DNA of 64,000 nt from DATFDN01 sp963818725 (GTDB lineage Bacteria > Pseudomonadota > Alphaproteobacteria > Acetobacterales > Acetobacteraceae): NCBI GenBank assembly GCA_963818725.1, contig CAWFTU010000007.1, positions 320,708-384,707 of the forward strand. The letters run 5' to 3'. The notes under the pieces are model-generated. The model ran no database searches. It was not told the DNA's origin and was given only the letters and a program-made list of their open reading frames with translations. The translations under genes were made by a program, and so were the position numbers. Within the stretch, counting starts at the first letter, position 1, and each line of letters opens with the position of its first letter. This document shows positions 1 through 9,395 of the stretch, piece by piece.

Positions 1-1023
1 TCCATCGCCGCAGGCTGAACGCGGCCTTCGGCCTGAACTGGCGCCGCGCACCCGCGCGCACCGCCGTCCGCTACATTCTCCAAGGGCTCGACCCGGCCAC
101 GGTGGAGGGGGTCTTCCGCCACCATGCCGCCCTGCTGCAGGCGGCGCGCGCCACGCCTGGGCAGGGCAGCATTGCCCTGGATGGCAAGACGCTGCGCGGC
201 AGCTTTGATAAGTTCCGCGATCGTGCCTCTGCCCAGGTGCTGAGCGCATTTGCCACCGACACCGCCTTGGTGCTCCCCTCCGCTGGCTTTCCACCTGCTA
301 CGCAGTCGGAACCTTTGCCAGCTCCGCCCACATCGACATCGCCGAGAAATCCAACGAAATCCCGGCGGCACAGATGCTGCTGGCCGAACTCGGCATCGCT
401 CGCGGCACCATCGTCACACTCGACGCGCTGCATTGCCAAAAAAACATTTCGAGGTTGCAGCAGGAGCCAACGTCGCCCTGATCGTCGGCGTCAAGGACAA
501 CCAGCCGACCCTGCACCAGAAAATCCGGGCGGCTTCGGCCACCACAACACCACTCGGGTCTGTCCACAGCCATAACAAGGGCCGCAACCGCGACGAACGT
601 CGCACCGTCACCGTCTTCGATCCCGCCGACACGCTGGCCGACACCGACTGGCATCCGCACGTGGCCGCCATCATCCGTGTCGAGCGCACTGTCCACACCC
701 GCAACGCCAAGACCGGGCTGCTGCGCCACTCCGCCGAGATGGCCTTCTACGTTTCAAACACCCCGGTCACCGCCACCCGCGCCGCCGAGGCAATCCGCGC
801 GCACTGGAGGATCGAGACCACCTCGCATTACAGCCGCGACGTCACCTTGGGCGAAGACCGCTCGCGCATCCGCACCAACCCAGGCGTGTTTGCTCGCCTG
901 CGCAGCTTCGCCTTCAACATCCTCAAGGCCAACCAGACGGACACGCTCAGCCAGGATCGCTACCGCGCCGGTCTCGCAGGCATCAAAAACGTGCTCTCAC
1001 TCACCATCATTCGAAAGCGTTGA
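1..1023 (+). pseudogene. ISAs1-family transposase remnant, cut by window edge
   Basis: Remnant of a DDE transposase of the ISAs1 family, open from base 3, so its start lies outside the window. The protein is spread over three frames: DGKTLRGSF up to about 275, HIDIAEKSNE from 329, and the C-terminal half from about 440 with AHWRIETTSHYSRDVTLGED. The first frame change is explained exactly by a 50-bp hairpin insertion at 276-325. The second falls at the A-run 438-444. The right terminal repeat (CAGGGCTGTTCA read on the minus strand) ends at 1032. Its last 69 bp recur at 53382-53449. Not functional as read. Confidence 0.85.
276..325 (-). repeat. Bulged-hairpin insertion, copy 1 (in ISAs1)
   Basis: A 50-bp insert between the ISAs1 codons for Leu (273-275) and Ala (326-328). 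Removing it rejoins VL to AHIDIAE. Minus-strand layout: target GGGC, then outer stem GCTGGC, AAAGG bulge, inner arm TTCCGACTGC, loop GTA, arm GCAGGTGGAA, a single A, outer stem GCCAGC, GGAGGG. The inner stem has one mismatch and one wobble. Antisense to its host gene. Confidence 0.85.
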
Positions 1024-1032
1024 ACAGCCCTG

Positions 1033-2277
1033 GGAGCACGTCGGCGCGCGAGACCGATGTCATTGCCAAGACCATGCCGCTGAACTACGCCAAGCGTGGT
1101 GCCCCCTACGACGCGGAAGGCGAGAACCGGAACGTGAACGTCGCCCTGCCGACCGTGGCGGAGCGTCAGGCGGCCGATCCGCGCTATCCGGACGATCCAA
1201 ACCTGCTGCCGGGCACCAACAACGTGGCCGCGCCGGATGGCCCGCAAGGCCAGGCCCAGCAGGGATACCTGTGGAATGCGGCGTTCCGTGCCGGGCTGAG
1301 CGTGCGCAACTACGGATTCTTCGAGGATTCTGAGTCGCTACAACTCCGGCGACGCCGCGCAGATCCCGCCGCTGCGCGATCCGGCCGCGAGCGGGACGGT
1401 CGTCGCTTATCCAAGCAACCCCGATCTCGCCCCGGTGAACGATCCGTATTTCCGCGGCTTCGACAACGCCTTTCCAGACATCTACCGGGAGCAGGAATGG
1501 GAGCGGGAATTCAACCAGTACGTCGCTAACGGCAACTTGCCCAGCCTTGAACTCGTCCGGCTCATGCACGACCACATGGGGAACTTCGCGCAGGCGATCG
1601 ACGGCATCAACACGCCCGAGACCGAGGTCGCCGACAACGACTATGCCGTGGGCAGGCTGGTCGAGAGGGTCGCGAACAGTCCCTATCGGGACTCGACCCT
1701 GATCTTCGTGCTGGAGGACGACGCCCAGGACGGCCCCGACCATGTCGACGCGCATCGCAGCATCGCCTTCATCGCCGGTCCCTACGTGAGGCACGGCGCC
1801 GTCGTCTCCGAGCGCTACACGACCGTGAACATGCTCCGCACAATGGAAGACGTTCTCGGCATCGACCATCTGAGCCTGTACGACGCCTACCAGCGCCCGA
1901 TGACAGAAGTCTTCGACCTCAATCAGGCGACTTGGTCGTTCGCGGCGCAACCGTCGCCGGTGCTCCTGGACACCCAGGCATTGCAGAACGTCCGATCAAC
2001 GAAGGCGGGCGCCGCGACCGCGCCGACCCGCTCCGCCTTGGCGACCGTCCCACGCCGAAGCACCCATCCGGCCGTGTGGTGGGCTGATCGGACACAGGGA
2101 TATGACTGGTCTATGGAGGACCGGATCGACGCCGTGGGCTTCAATAAACTCTTGTGGGAGGGACTTGTCGGCGACCGGCCCTATCCGACGGAGCGCGACG
2201 GCAAGGATTACAGCGCGGACCGCACGCACGTATCGCGCACGCGTACCCGGCCTGTGTCTCAGCCGTTGGGAAACTGA
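1033..2277 (+). pseudogene. Alkaline-phosphatase-family protein, C-terminal remnant
   Basis: C-terminal part of an alkaline phosphatase/phosphoesterase superfamily protein of the kind often fused to a YncE-like propeller. Visible pieces are the central region ending AFRAGLSVRNYGFF in one frame and the rest in another frame from about 1330. The latter has IFVLEDDAQDGPDHVDAHR, a metal-binding stretch with the family's DDAQDGPDHVD motif. One extra base near 1325-1335 shifts the frame. The N-terminal half is missing because the ISAs1 element abuts at 1032. Inactive as read; family call from motif recognition. Confidence 0.7.
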
Positions 2278-2344
2278 CACCAACGGTCGTAAACTCTGCC
2301 TGGTGTCATACGCGTTTTGAACCCGCGCGCCAGAGCAGGTCTTC

Positions 2345-3459
2345 TTGATCCGGCTTGGGTGGTCTTGGATCAGGCGGCATACCGGACGGGCCGATGCCCG
2401 AAGTAGCTCCGCACGCGCTCGGGCAGCTTCGCGAGCTTGCGCATGTGGCTGATGATGGTGCGCTTGAGCTGCTGCTTGCCGCGGGCGGGCGGCTTGCGGG
2501 TGACAGCCTGCTCCAGGTCGGCGTTGAGGCACTCGTCGGGGTTCAACTCGGGACTGTAGGAGGGCAGGTGGAAGACCGCGATCTGTGCGGTGCGCCCGGC
2601 CAGCCATGCCCGCACCGCGCGGGCACGGTGGACCGGCAGGTTGTCGAGGATCAGGAACACCTTGGCCCCGGCGTCCCGGATCAGGCGCTCGAGGAAGCGG
2701 ATCAGCGTCGGTGCCTTGATCGCGCCGTCCAGCACCATCCAGCGCAATTCGCCCTTGTTGGTCACGGCCGAGATCAGGCCCACGCCCGCGCGCCGGTGAT
2801 TGGGGCGGACCACCGGGGTCTGCCCGCGTGGGGCGAAGCTGCGGCCGCGCACATCATCGGCGCGCAAGCCGGTCTCGTCACCCCAGAAGATCGTGCCCTT
2901 CTCCCGCTTGGCCCGGGCCACAATGGCCGGGTAGTCCCGCCGCAGCCAGCGCCGCACCGCAGCCGGGCACTGCTCATAGGCGCGCCGCAGCGGCTTCTGC
3001 GCCGGGAAGCCCCAACGCGCCAGGTAAGTCCCCATGGTGCGCACCGCCAGCCGCACCCCGCAGCGCTGCTCGATCAGGACCCGCACCGCCGCACGGCTCC
3101 ACAGCGCGAAGGGCAGGCCAAGTTCGTCCGGCGTGCGCCGGCAGATCAGATCACGAACCCCTGCCTCCTGCCGCGCCGCGAGAAACCGCCCGGTTCCCGG
3201 CTCCGGGCCGCGCGGTCCGCTTCGCAAGCCCGCCATCCCAGCCGCCGCGAAGCGCCGGCAGATGTTGAACACCCCCGTCCGGGTCAGGCCCGTCTGGGCC
3301 GCGATCGCCTCGTAGGTCAGGCCGCTCTCGCGCAGTCCCACCACCTGCCGCCGACGCTCCTCTTGCGCCGCCGCCGGCAGCTTGCGCATGTCCACATGGT
3401 CCATCCCGCCAAACCGGAACACCCATGCGGCAATTTCAACACTACCCGAGCCGGATCAA
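2345..3459 (-). mobile_element. IS630-family element 1
   Basis: About 1.1 kb, bounded by imperfect inverted repeats that begin TTGATCCGGCT at 2345 and, on the other strand, at 3459 (about 20 of 23 bases match). IS630 elements duplicate TA. TA is present on the right (3460-3461), but the left flank reads TC, so that copy of the duplication has changed. Confidence 0.8.
2370..3422 (-). CDS. IS630-family transposase (intact)
   Basis: 350-residue transposase. The N-terminal helix-turn-helix region (EERRRQVVGLRESGLTYEAI, then GLTRTGVFNICRRF) is followed by a DDE domain with GTIFWGDETGL, VFLILDNLPVHRA and SYSPELNPDECLNADL, which carry the three acidic residues. Uninterrupted and of usual family length. 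It is the only one of the three IS630 copies here without an inserted hairpin element or frameshift. A start at the internal MDHVDMRKL is equally possible. Confidence 0.9.
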   Translation of the reverse strand: MFRFGGMDHVDMRKLPAAAQEERRRQVVGLRESGLTYEAIAAQTGLTRTGVFNICRRFAAAGMAGLRSGPRGPEPGTGRFLAARQEAGVRDLICRRTPDELGLPFALWSRAAVRVLIEQRCGVRLAVRTMGTYLARWGFPAQKPLRRAYEQCPAAVRRWLRRDYPAIVARAKREKGTIFWGDETGLRADDVRGRSFAPRGQTPVVRPNHRRAGVGLISAVTNKGELRWMVLDGAIKAPTLIRFLERLIRDAGAKVFLILDNLPVHRARAVRAWLAGRTAQIAVFHLPSYSPELNPDECLNADLEQAVTRKPPARGKQQLKRTIISHMRKLAKLPERVRSYFGHRPVRYAA

Positions 3460-3591
3460 TAGTGGGCGCCATAGCGGCAGGGCGCGGACAGGAGTGGCCC
3501 CAGAGCGGCCCATTCGGCGCCGGTCGGGTCGCCCCTGTCGTACCGCCCGTTGCAAATCCATTCCGAGACGGACACTTACGAGCTGGATTTC

Positions 3592-3679
3592 CGGATGAGG
3601 TGGGATTCGAACCCACGAAAGGCTTTGAACCTTTGGCGGTTTTCAAGACCGCTGCCTTAAGCCGCTCGGCCACTCATCC
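3592..3679 (-). tRNA. tRNA-Ser (anticodon UGA)
   Basis: Reading the minus strand from 3679, acceptor arm GGATGAG pairs with CTCATCC at 3593-3599, followed by discriminator G. The anticodon stem GCGGT/ACCGC encloses loop CTTGAAA, so the anticodon is TGA (serine). A long variable arm (CCAAAGG...CCTTTCG region) and T arm GTGGGTTCGAATCCCAC are present. 88 nt, as expected for a class II tRNA; CCA is not encoded. Confidence 0.96.
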
Positions 3680-3907
3680 GCACGAGGGACGGCAGTTTAC
3701 CCGGCCAGGGTCTGTCGCTCAAGCAGATAACCGAAATGAAGCCGTGCTATCATACTGCACAATCTCCGGTGGTCGCTCCGGATGAACACGGTCCTGCCGC
3801 ATATCAGCCCGACCGGATGGCCAGAGACTAATCCCGGCATACTCCGACATACCCGACCTGTTGCACCGCTGTGGCATGTTCGGGAGCCCTTTCTTCCGGT
3901 TTAAGCA

Positions 3908-4031
3908 CAATACGGTTCACTTTAGTTGTTTGTGCCGCAGGGAGAACCAAGGCGAATGCTGCATTTTCAATTGGTTGGTATTCGGCCGATAGCTTAAGTG
4001 AACAGGATTTTGCCTTAAGTGAACCGTATTG
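3908..4031. mobile_element. 124-bp MITE, copy 1
   Basis: Non-coding element with 15-bp perfect terminal inverted repeats (CAATACGGTTCACTT / AAGTGAACCGTATTG). It is flanked by a perfect 10-bp direct repeat, GGTTTAAGCA, at 3898-3907 and 4032-4041. A second copy lies at 30419-30542. Its ends match the local IS4-family element (CAATACTGTTCACTTT at 28713-28698, read on the minus strand) except for one base, so that IS type is the likely source of transposase. It sits about 0.55 kb upstream of the kdp genes. Confidence 0.9.
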
Positions 4032-4156
4032 GGTTTAAGCAACATCGAATTTATACGTGGGCCCCCTCATCTGCTGAGCAGAGGATACACCGCCTACCGA
4101 GCGACGTTGCGCTCTTCGGGTCATTGGCTCCGGGCAGCCTTTTGAGGAGAGGGGCG

Positions 4157-4537
4157 ATGAGGAAGCATGAGCTCAACACCGAGACATGGCTTCATTCAAA
4201 CAAGAAAGCTGACCGCGACCGTGGCGAACTGTCCGATCACCTCCGATCGCCCGCCGAAGTGATGTGGGAGATCGGCCTGACACTCGCAACCACCCTGGGA
4301 TTGCCCTTGCAGCAAATCTTGTCGTCCTCGCTCTGGGTGCCCAATGAGGTGCTAGCGGCGATGATACTAACCAAGACAAGGACAGATGCGCCCGATCGAA
4401 ACAGAACACGCTCGGCCTATATGGCGCCTATATTTTCGGGCGCTCCGAACCCCCTTTCAAATATATGCTCATCAGAGCTAACACTGATGGCACATATCGG
4501 CATGCGGCCGCGTGGCCATCCAAGGCCGGCTGTTTGA
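4157..4537 (+). CDS. Hypothetical protein upstream of kdp (doubtful)
   Basis: Open frame of 126 codons beginning ATGAGGAAGCATGAG, with a good ribosome-binding sequence (GAGGAGAGG) just upstream. No family recognised and no clear domain; the C-terminal third is rich in Arg/Pro. The same interval could instead be a structured leader of the kdp transcript, since the GC-rich stretch at 4075-4145 could fold. Listed because of the ribosome-binding site only. Confidence 0.25.
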   Translation: MRKHELNTETWLHSNKKADRDRGELSDHLRSPAEVMWEIGLTLATTLGLPLQQILSSSLWVPNEVLAAMILTKTRTDAPDRNRTRSAYMAPIFSGAPNPLSNICSSELTLMAHIGMRPRGHPRPAV

Positions 4538-4587
4538 CGGACCGTTGCCTAACTGAGCGCCAAGTGCGCAGACCGGGAGACCCTTCG

Positions 4588-4671
4588 ATGCTTGATCTCC
4601 TTTACCTCCTGATCGGTGCCGCCTTTCTCGGCGGTTGCGCCGTTTACGTAGTCGCCTGCGACCATCTGTGA
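4588..4671 (+). CDS. Small single-span membrane peptide ahead of kdpF
   Basis: 27 residues, MLDLLYLLIGAAFLGGC then AVYVVACDHL. This is one hydrophobic helix preceded by GGGAGA eight bases before the ATG. It ends nine bases before kdpF and so appears to be the first gene of the kdp operon. Family unknown. By size and position it may be a helper peptide of the Kdp complex, which is inference from context only. Confidence 0.5.
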   Translation: MLDLLYLLIGAAFLGGCAVYVVACDHL

Positions 4672-4680
4672 GGTCATCCC

Positions 4681-4770
4681 ATGCCCTTCGACTATGTCCT
4701 TGGCGGAATCGTGACCATCGGCCTGCTGGTCTACCTGGTCTATGCCCTGATCCGCCCAGAGAAGTTCTGA
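4681..4770 (+). CDS. kdpF: K+-transporting ATPase KdpF subunit
   Basis: 29-residue membrane peptide: a single helix (GGIVTIGLLVYLVYALI) followed by the characteristic RPEKF end. KdpF is the small stabilising subunit of the KdpFABC K+-uptake ATPase. Length, sequence and position directly before kdpA agree with the family. Confidence 0.9.
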   Translation: MPFDYVLGGIVTIGLLVYLVYALIRPEKF

Positions 4771-4795
4771 GCTTGACCGGGAGGAGCACGATGCG

Positions 4796-6522
4796 ATGAC
4801 TATCAACGGTTGGGCACAGATCGCGCTCTATGCGGTTCTGCTGATCCTGATGACCAAGCCATTCGGCGGCTATCTGACGCGGGTGTTCACAGGGGAACGC
4901 ACCTTCCTCTCGCCCGTGCTCCGGCCGCTCGAAATCGGCATCTATCGGATCTGCGGCGTGGCCGAGGCCGAGGAGCAGCACTGGGTCAGCTACGCCGTGG
5001 CGATGCTGGCCTTCAGCCTCGCCGGCTTCGTGATCCTCTATGGCCTCCAGCGGCTACAGGGAATGTTGCCGTTCAATCCGCAGGGCCAGGCGGCGGTGTC
5101 GCCTGATCTCTCGTTCAACACCTCCGTCAGCTTCGTCACCAACACGAACTGGCAGTCGTACACGCCCGAGACCACCATGAGCTATCTGACTCAGATGGCC
5201 GGGCTCACAGTACACAACTTCGTTTCCGCGGCGACCGGCATCGCGCTCGCGATCGCCCTGATCCGCGGCTTCGCCCGCCGCTCGGCGAAGAGCATCGGGA
5301 ACTTTTGGGTCGATCTCACCCGCTGCGTTCTCTACATCCTGCTACCGATCTCGATCGTCGTGACCCTCTTCTTCGTCTGGCAGGGAATGCCGGAGAACCT
5401 CAGCGCCTACACCCAGGTGACGACGCTGGACGGCGGCAAGCAGCTCATTGCGCAGGGTCCGGTGGCCTCGCAGGAAGTCATCAAGATATTGGGGACCAAT
5501 GGCGGTGGCTTTTTCAACGCTAACTCGGCCCATCCTTTCGAGAACCCGACGGCCCTGACCAACTTCGTTCAGATGCTGATGATCTTCTCTATCGGCGCCG
5601 GCCTGACCAACGTGTTTGGCCGCCTGATCGGCAACCAGCGCCAGGGTTGGGCCATCTTCGCTGTCATGTTCCTCCTGTTCCTGGTTGGGACGGCGGTGAC
5701 GTATTCGGCCGAGAGCCGGGGCAATCCGGCATTCGCTCAGTTCCACGTTGACCAGACGGCGAGTGCGCTGCAACCGGGCGGCAACATGGAGGGCAAGGAG
5801 GTGCGCTTCGGCATCGCCAACTCGACCCTCTTCACGACGATCACCACCGACACTTCCTGCGGCGCCGTGAATAACATGCATGACAGCCTGCTGCCCCTCG
5901 CCGGCATGGTGCCGATAGTCAACATCATGCTTGGCGAGATCATCTTCGGCGGCGCGGCTCCGGGCTCTACGGCATGCTGCTCTTTGCCATTGTGGCGGTG
6001 TTCATCGCCGGATTGATGGTAGGGCGCACACCGGAATATCTTGGCAAGAAGATCGAGGCAAAAGAGGTCAAGATGGCGATGCTGGCCATCCTCGTCCTGC
6101 CGCTCTCGATCCTCGGCTTCACGGCTTTGGCCGTGGTGCTCCCGGCTGGCACCGCTGCGTTGGCGAATGCTGGACCGCACGGGTTCAGCGAGGCCCTGTA
6201 TGCCTACACATCGGGGACCGGGAACAACGGCAGCGCCTTCGCGGGGCTCAGCGCGAACACGTCATACTGGAACACAACCCTTGGGCTGGCGATGTTCACC
6301 GGCCGTTTCCTGATGATCGTGCCGATGCTGGCGGTGGCGGGCTCGCTGGCGACGAAGAAGATCGTGCCGCCCTCGGCGGGGACGTTCCCGACTGACGGCG
6401 GGCTCTTCGTGGGCCTGCTGACCGGCGTGATCGTGATTGTCGGTGGCCTGACCTACTTTCCGGCGGTCTCGCTCGGCCCCGTGGTCGAGCATTTCGCGAT
6501 GCGCGCCGGGACCCTTTATTGA
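4796..6522 (+). pseudogene. kdpA: KdpA, K+-transporting ATPase A subunit, frameshifted
   Basis: KdpA is the channel-like, K+-selective membrane subunit of KdpFABC. The first 385 residues are in one frame and contain the pore-loop sequences TNTNWQSYTPETTMSY, ILGTNGGGFFNANSAHPFENP and TDTSCGAVNNM. After MLGEIIFGG (about 5955) the frame breaks, and the rest (LYGMLLFAIVAVFIAGLMV to the stop at 6522, with GTGNNGSAFAGL) continues in another frame. A single missing base in GGCGGCG-CGGCTCC accounts for it. Total length fits full KdpA (about 575 residues). The start is chosen at 4796 because GGGAGGAG lies just upstream. If the deletion is real, the transporter is inactive. Confidence 0.93.
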
Positions 6523-6544
6523 TCCGATGACCCAGAGGAAAATC

Positions 6545-8683
6545 ATGGAGACTAAATCTAGGCAGCGCGGGTCGGCGGCCACTCTGTTGGACCCGGCGAT
6601 CCTGAAGCCGGCGATCGGCGCCTCGTTCCGCAAGCTGCATCCGCGCGTGATGCTCGGGAACCCGGTGATGTTCACGGTGGAGGTGGTGGCCGCCCTCACC
6701 ACGCTGCTCCTGGTGCGCGACCTGATCCTCGGGGGAGCGTATCGGAGCTTCACCTTCCAGATCGTGCTTTGGCTCTGGATCACCGTGCTGTTCGCCAACT
6801 TCGCCGAGGCGGTTGCGGAAGGGCGTGGCAAGGCGCAGGCGGCGACGCTGCGCAAGGCGCGGACGGAAACCCACGCCAAACGGCTGTTGCCCGGCGCCGA
6901 CGGCCGGTACGCGGCCTCTGGCCTGTTCGAGATGGTGGTCGCGCCCGACCTGAAGCAGGGCGACCTCGTCCTGGTCGAGGCTGGCGACCTGATCCCGAGC
7001 GACGGCGAGGTGGTGGAGGGCATCGCCTCGGTGGACGAGTCGGCGATCACCGGCGAGTCCGCCCCGGTGATCCGCGAGAGCGGAGGAGACCGCTCGGCAG
7101 TCACGGGCGGCACCCGCGTGCTGTCGGACTGGATCAAGGTCCGCATCACCGCGGCTCAAGGCTCCACCTTCCTGGACCGGATGATCGCGCTGGTTGAGGG
7201 CGCCCAGCGCCAGAAGACGCCAAACGAGATAGCGCTGAACATCCTGCTGGCCGGCATGACGCTCATCTTCGTCTTTGCCGTCGTCACCATTCCGAGTTTC
7301 GCCACCTATGCCGGCGGCGCGATCTCGGTCGTGGTGCTGGTCGCACTGTTCGTCACCCTCATCCCCACCACAATCGGCGCCCTGCTTTCCGCGATCGGCA
7401 TCGCTGGCATGGACCGGCTGGTCCGCTTCAACGTGCTGGCGATGTCCGGCCGTGCCGTCGAGGCTGCCGGGGATGTGGACACGCTGCTGCTGGACAAGAC
7501 CGGCACGATCACGCTCGGCAACCGCCAAGCCGCCGAGTTCATGCCGCTCGCCGGCGTCAGTCCCAGGGAACTGGCCGACGCGGCCCAGCTTGCATCGCTC
7601 TCGGATGAGACGCCGGAGGGACGCTCCATCGTGGTGCTGGCCAAGGAGAAGTACGGAATCCGTGGCCGAGAGATGGCGTCGCTGGACGCGCGCTTCATTC
7701 CCTTTACCGCCCAGACGCGGATCAGCGGGGTCGATATCGAGGGCTCCTCGATCCGGAAAGGGGCAGTCGACTCGGTTCTCGCGTGGGCCAAGGCGGCGCA
7801 GGACGCGGCCCTCAACGAGGGGCGGGGGAACGTCGCGGCCATGACACGGCCGTCCGTGTCTGAGGCGGCGATCCGCGAGCTGACGGCGAAGTCGGACGAG
7901 ATCGCCAAAGCCGGCGGGACGCCACTGGCCGTGGCGCGGGACGGCCGGCTGCTCGGGGTGATCTATCTCAAGGATATCGTCAAAGGTGGTATCCGCGAGC
8001 GCTTCGCCGAGCTGCGGCGGATGGGCATCCGCACCGTCATGATCACCGGCGATAACCCGCTGACCGCGGCGGCCATCGCCGCCGAGGCCGGGGTGGACGA
8101 CTTCCTGGCCCAGGCGACCCCCGAGGCCAAGCTCAAGCTGATCCGCGACGAGCAGGCTCAAGGCAAGCTGGTCGCGATGTGCGGCGATGGCACGAACGAC
8201 GCGCCGGCGCTGGCCCAGGCGGATGTGGGGGTGGCGATGAACACCGGCACCATGGCGGCCCGCGAGGCCGGCAACATGGTGGACTTGGACAGCGACCCGA
8301 CCAAGCTGATCGAGATCGTCGAGATCGGCAAGCAGTTGCTGATCACACGGGGCGCCTTGACCACCTTCTCCATCGCCAACGACGTGGCCAAGTATTTCGC
8401 GATTATCCCGGCGATATTCATTGCTTTCTACCCGCAGTTGCAAGCGCTCAACGTCATGCGGCTGACCACCCCACAGAGCGCGATCCTGTCGGCGATCATC
8501 TTCAACGCGCTGATCATCGTGGCCCTGATTCCGCTCGCGCTGCGCGGCGTCCAGTTCCGGCCTATCGGTGCCGCGGCCATCCTGCGCCGCAACCTGATGA
8601 TCTATGGCGTGGGCGGCCTCATCGTGCCGTTCGTCGGCATCAAGATCATCGATGTCCTTATCACCGCAATCGGTTTGGCCTGA
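6545..8683 (+). CDS. kdpB: K+-transporting ATPase ATP-binding subunit KdpB
   Basis: P-type ATPase subunit that hydrolyses ATP to energise K+ import through KdpA; cytoplasmic membrane. Counting from ATG 6545 (712 residues), visible motifs are SAITGESAPV in the actuator domain, phosphorylated Asp317 in LLDKTGTITLGN, MITGDNPLTA, and MCGDGTNDAPALAQADVGVA at the hinge, with membrane helices at both ends. The start at 6545 is preferred over 6527 because AGAGGAAA precedes it closely. Lies 22 bases after kdpA and 14 bases before kdpC. No damage seen. Confidence 0.96.
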   Translation: METKSRQRGSAATLLDPAILKPAIGASFRKLHPRVMLGNPVMFTVEVVAALTTLLLVRDLILGGAYRSFTFQIVLWLWITVLFANFAEAVAEGRGKAQAATLRKARTETHAKRLLPGADGRYAASGLFEMVVAPDLKQGDLVLVEAGDLIPSDGEVVEGIASVDESAITGESAPVIRESGGDRSAVTGGTRVLSDWIKVRITAAQGSTFLDRMIALVEGAQRQKTPNEIALNILLAGMTLIFVFAVVTIPSFATYAGGAISVVVLVALFVTLIPTTIGALLSAIGIAGMDRLVRFNVLAMSGRAVEAAGDVDTLLLDKTGTITLGNRQAAEFMPLAGVSPRELADAAQLASLSDETPEGRSIVVLAKEKYGIRGREMASLDARFIPFTAQTRISGVDIEGSSIRKGAVDSVLAWAKAAQDAALNEGRGNVAAMTRPSVSEAAIRELTAKSDEIAKAGGTPLAVARDGRLLGVIYLKDIVKGGIRERFAELRRMGIRTVMITGDNPLTAAAIAAEAGVDDFLAQATPEAKLKLIRDEQAQGKLVAMCGDGTNDAPALAQADVGVAMNTGTMAAREAGNMVDLDSDPTKLIEIVEIGKQLLITRGALTTFSIANDVAKYFAIIPAIFIAFYPQLQALNVMRLTTPQSAILSAIIFNALIIVALIPLALRGVQFRPIGAAAILRRNLMIYGVGGLIVPFVGIKIIDVLITAIGLA

Positions 8684-8697
8684 GGAGGCCCGCCGTC

Positions 8698-9300
8698 ATG
8701 AAACACATCCGCCCCGCGATCGTGATGATTATCGCCATGACAATCATCACCGGTCTGGTTTATCCGCTCGCGATGACGGGGATCGCTCAGGTGGCGTTCC
8801 CGTATCAGGCAAACGGCAGCCTCATCAAGAAGGACGGCAAGGCGATTGGCTCGGCCCAGATCGGCCAGGACTTCACGTCCGACAGGTACTTCCATGGGCG
8901 ACCTTCGGCCACGACAGAACCCGATCCGAAAGACCCGAGCAAGACGGTTCCGATTCCCTATGCCGCTGACAACTCCTCCGGGTCCAACTTGGGTCCGACT
9001 TCAAAAGCTCTGGTGGACCGCGTGAAGGCGGACGCGGCGAAGCTCGCGGCCCAGAACCCTGGCGCGCCGATCCCAGCCGACCTTGTCACCACCTCCGCAA
9101 GCGGTCTGGACCCTGACATCACGCCCGCCGGGGCCTTGTTCCAAGTGCCCCGCGTGGCCAAGGCGCGAGGTCTGCCCGAAGAACGCGTGCGGCAACTGGT
9201 GGCGGATCACACCGATGGCCGAGTTCTCGGCATCATCGGCGAGCCGCACGTCAACGTACTCCGGCTCAACCTGGCACTCGATGCCCAGGGGGGGCACTGA
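8698..9300 (+). CDS. kdpC: K+-transporting ATPase KdpC subunit
   Basis: 200-residue accessory subunit with one N-terminal membrane helix (IVMIIAMTIITGLVYPLAMT) and a periplasmic domain. It has the family signatures GSAQIGQDF, YFHGRPSAT, SGSNLGPTS, SGLDPDITPAGALFQVPRVA and GEPHVNVLRLNLAL. KdpC assists nucleotide use by KdpB. Preceded by GAGGAGG. Intact, of normal length and closely spaced after kdpB. Confidence 0.96.
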   Translation: MKHIRPAIVMIIAMTIITGLVYPLAMTGIAQVAFPYQANGSLIKKDGKAIGSAQIGQDFTSDRYFHGRPSATTEPDPKDPSKTVPIPYAADNSSGSNLGPTSKALVDRVKADAAKLAAQNPGAPIPADLVTTSASGLDPDITPAGALFQVPRVAKARGLPEERVRQLVADHTDGRVLGIIGEPHVNVLRLNLALDAQGGH

Positions 9301-9395
9301 ACCGAGACCTGCTAATGGAACCGGTTGCCGCCGCTGGTTGCACGGGCGGGCGCTCCGTCTTCCTAGTGCGGCCCGGAGGCGCATACGGTCAGGCC

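Noticed and set aside
3719..3910. Short minus-strand frame between tRNA-Ser and the MITE
   Set aside because: No ribosome-binding site and no recognisable sequence; it overlaps the MITE flank.
4040..4156. Riboswitch in the kdp leader
   Set aside because: The region is GC-rich and may fold, but it did not match any riboswitch consensus I know, including K+/c-di-AMP or Mg2+ classes.
6296..8443. Long open frame of about 715 codons antisense to kdpB
   Set aside because: Caused by high GC and codon use of kdpB; His/Arg/Gly-rich, no domain, no ribosome-binding site. Similar antisense frames opposite xoxF (24429-25946), the IS630 at 2.3-3.4 kb, the IS256-type genes and the IS701 at 42-43.5 kb were rejected for the same reason.
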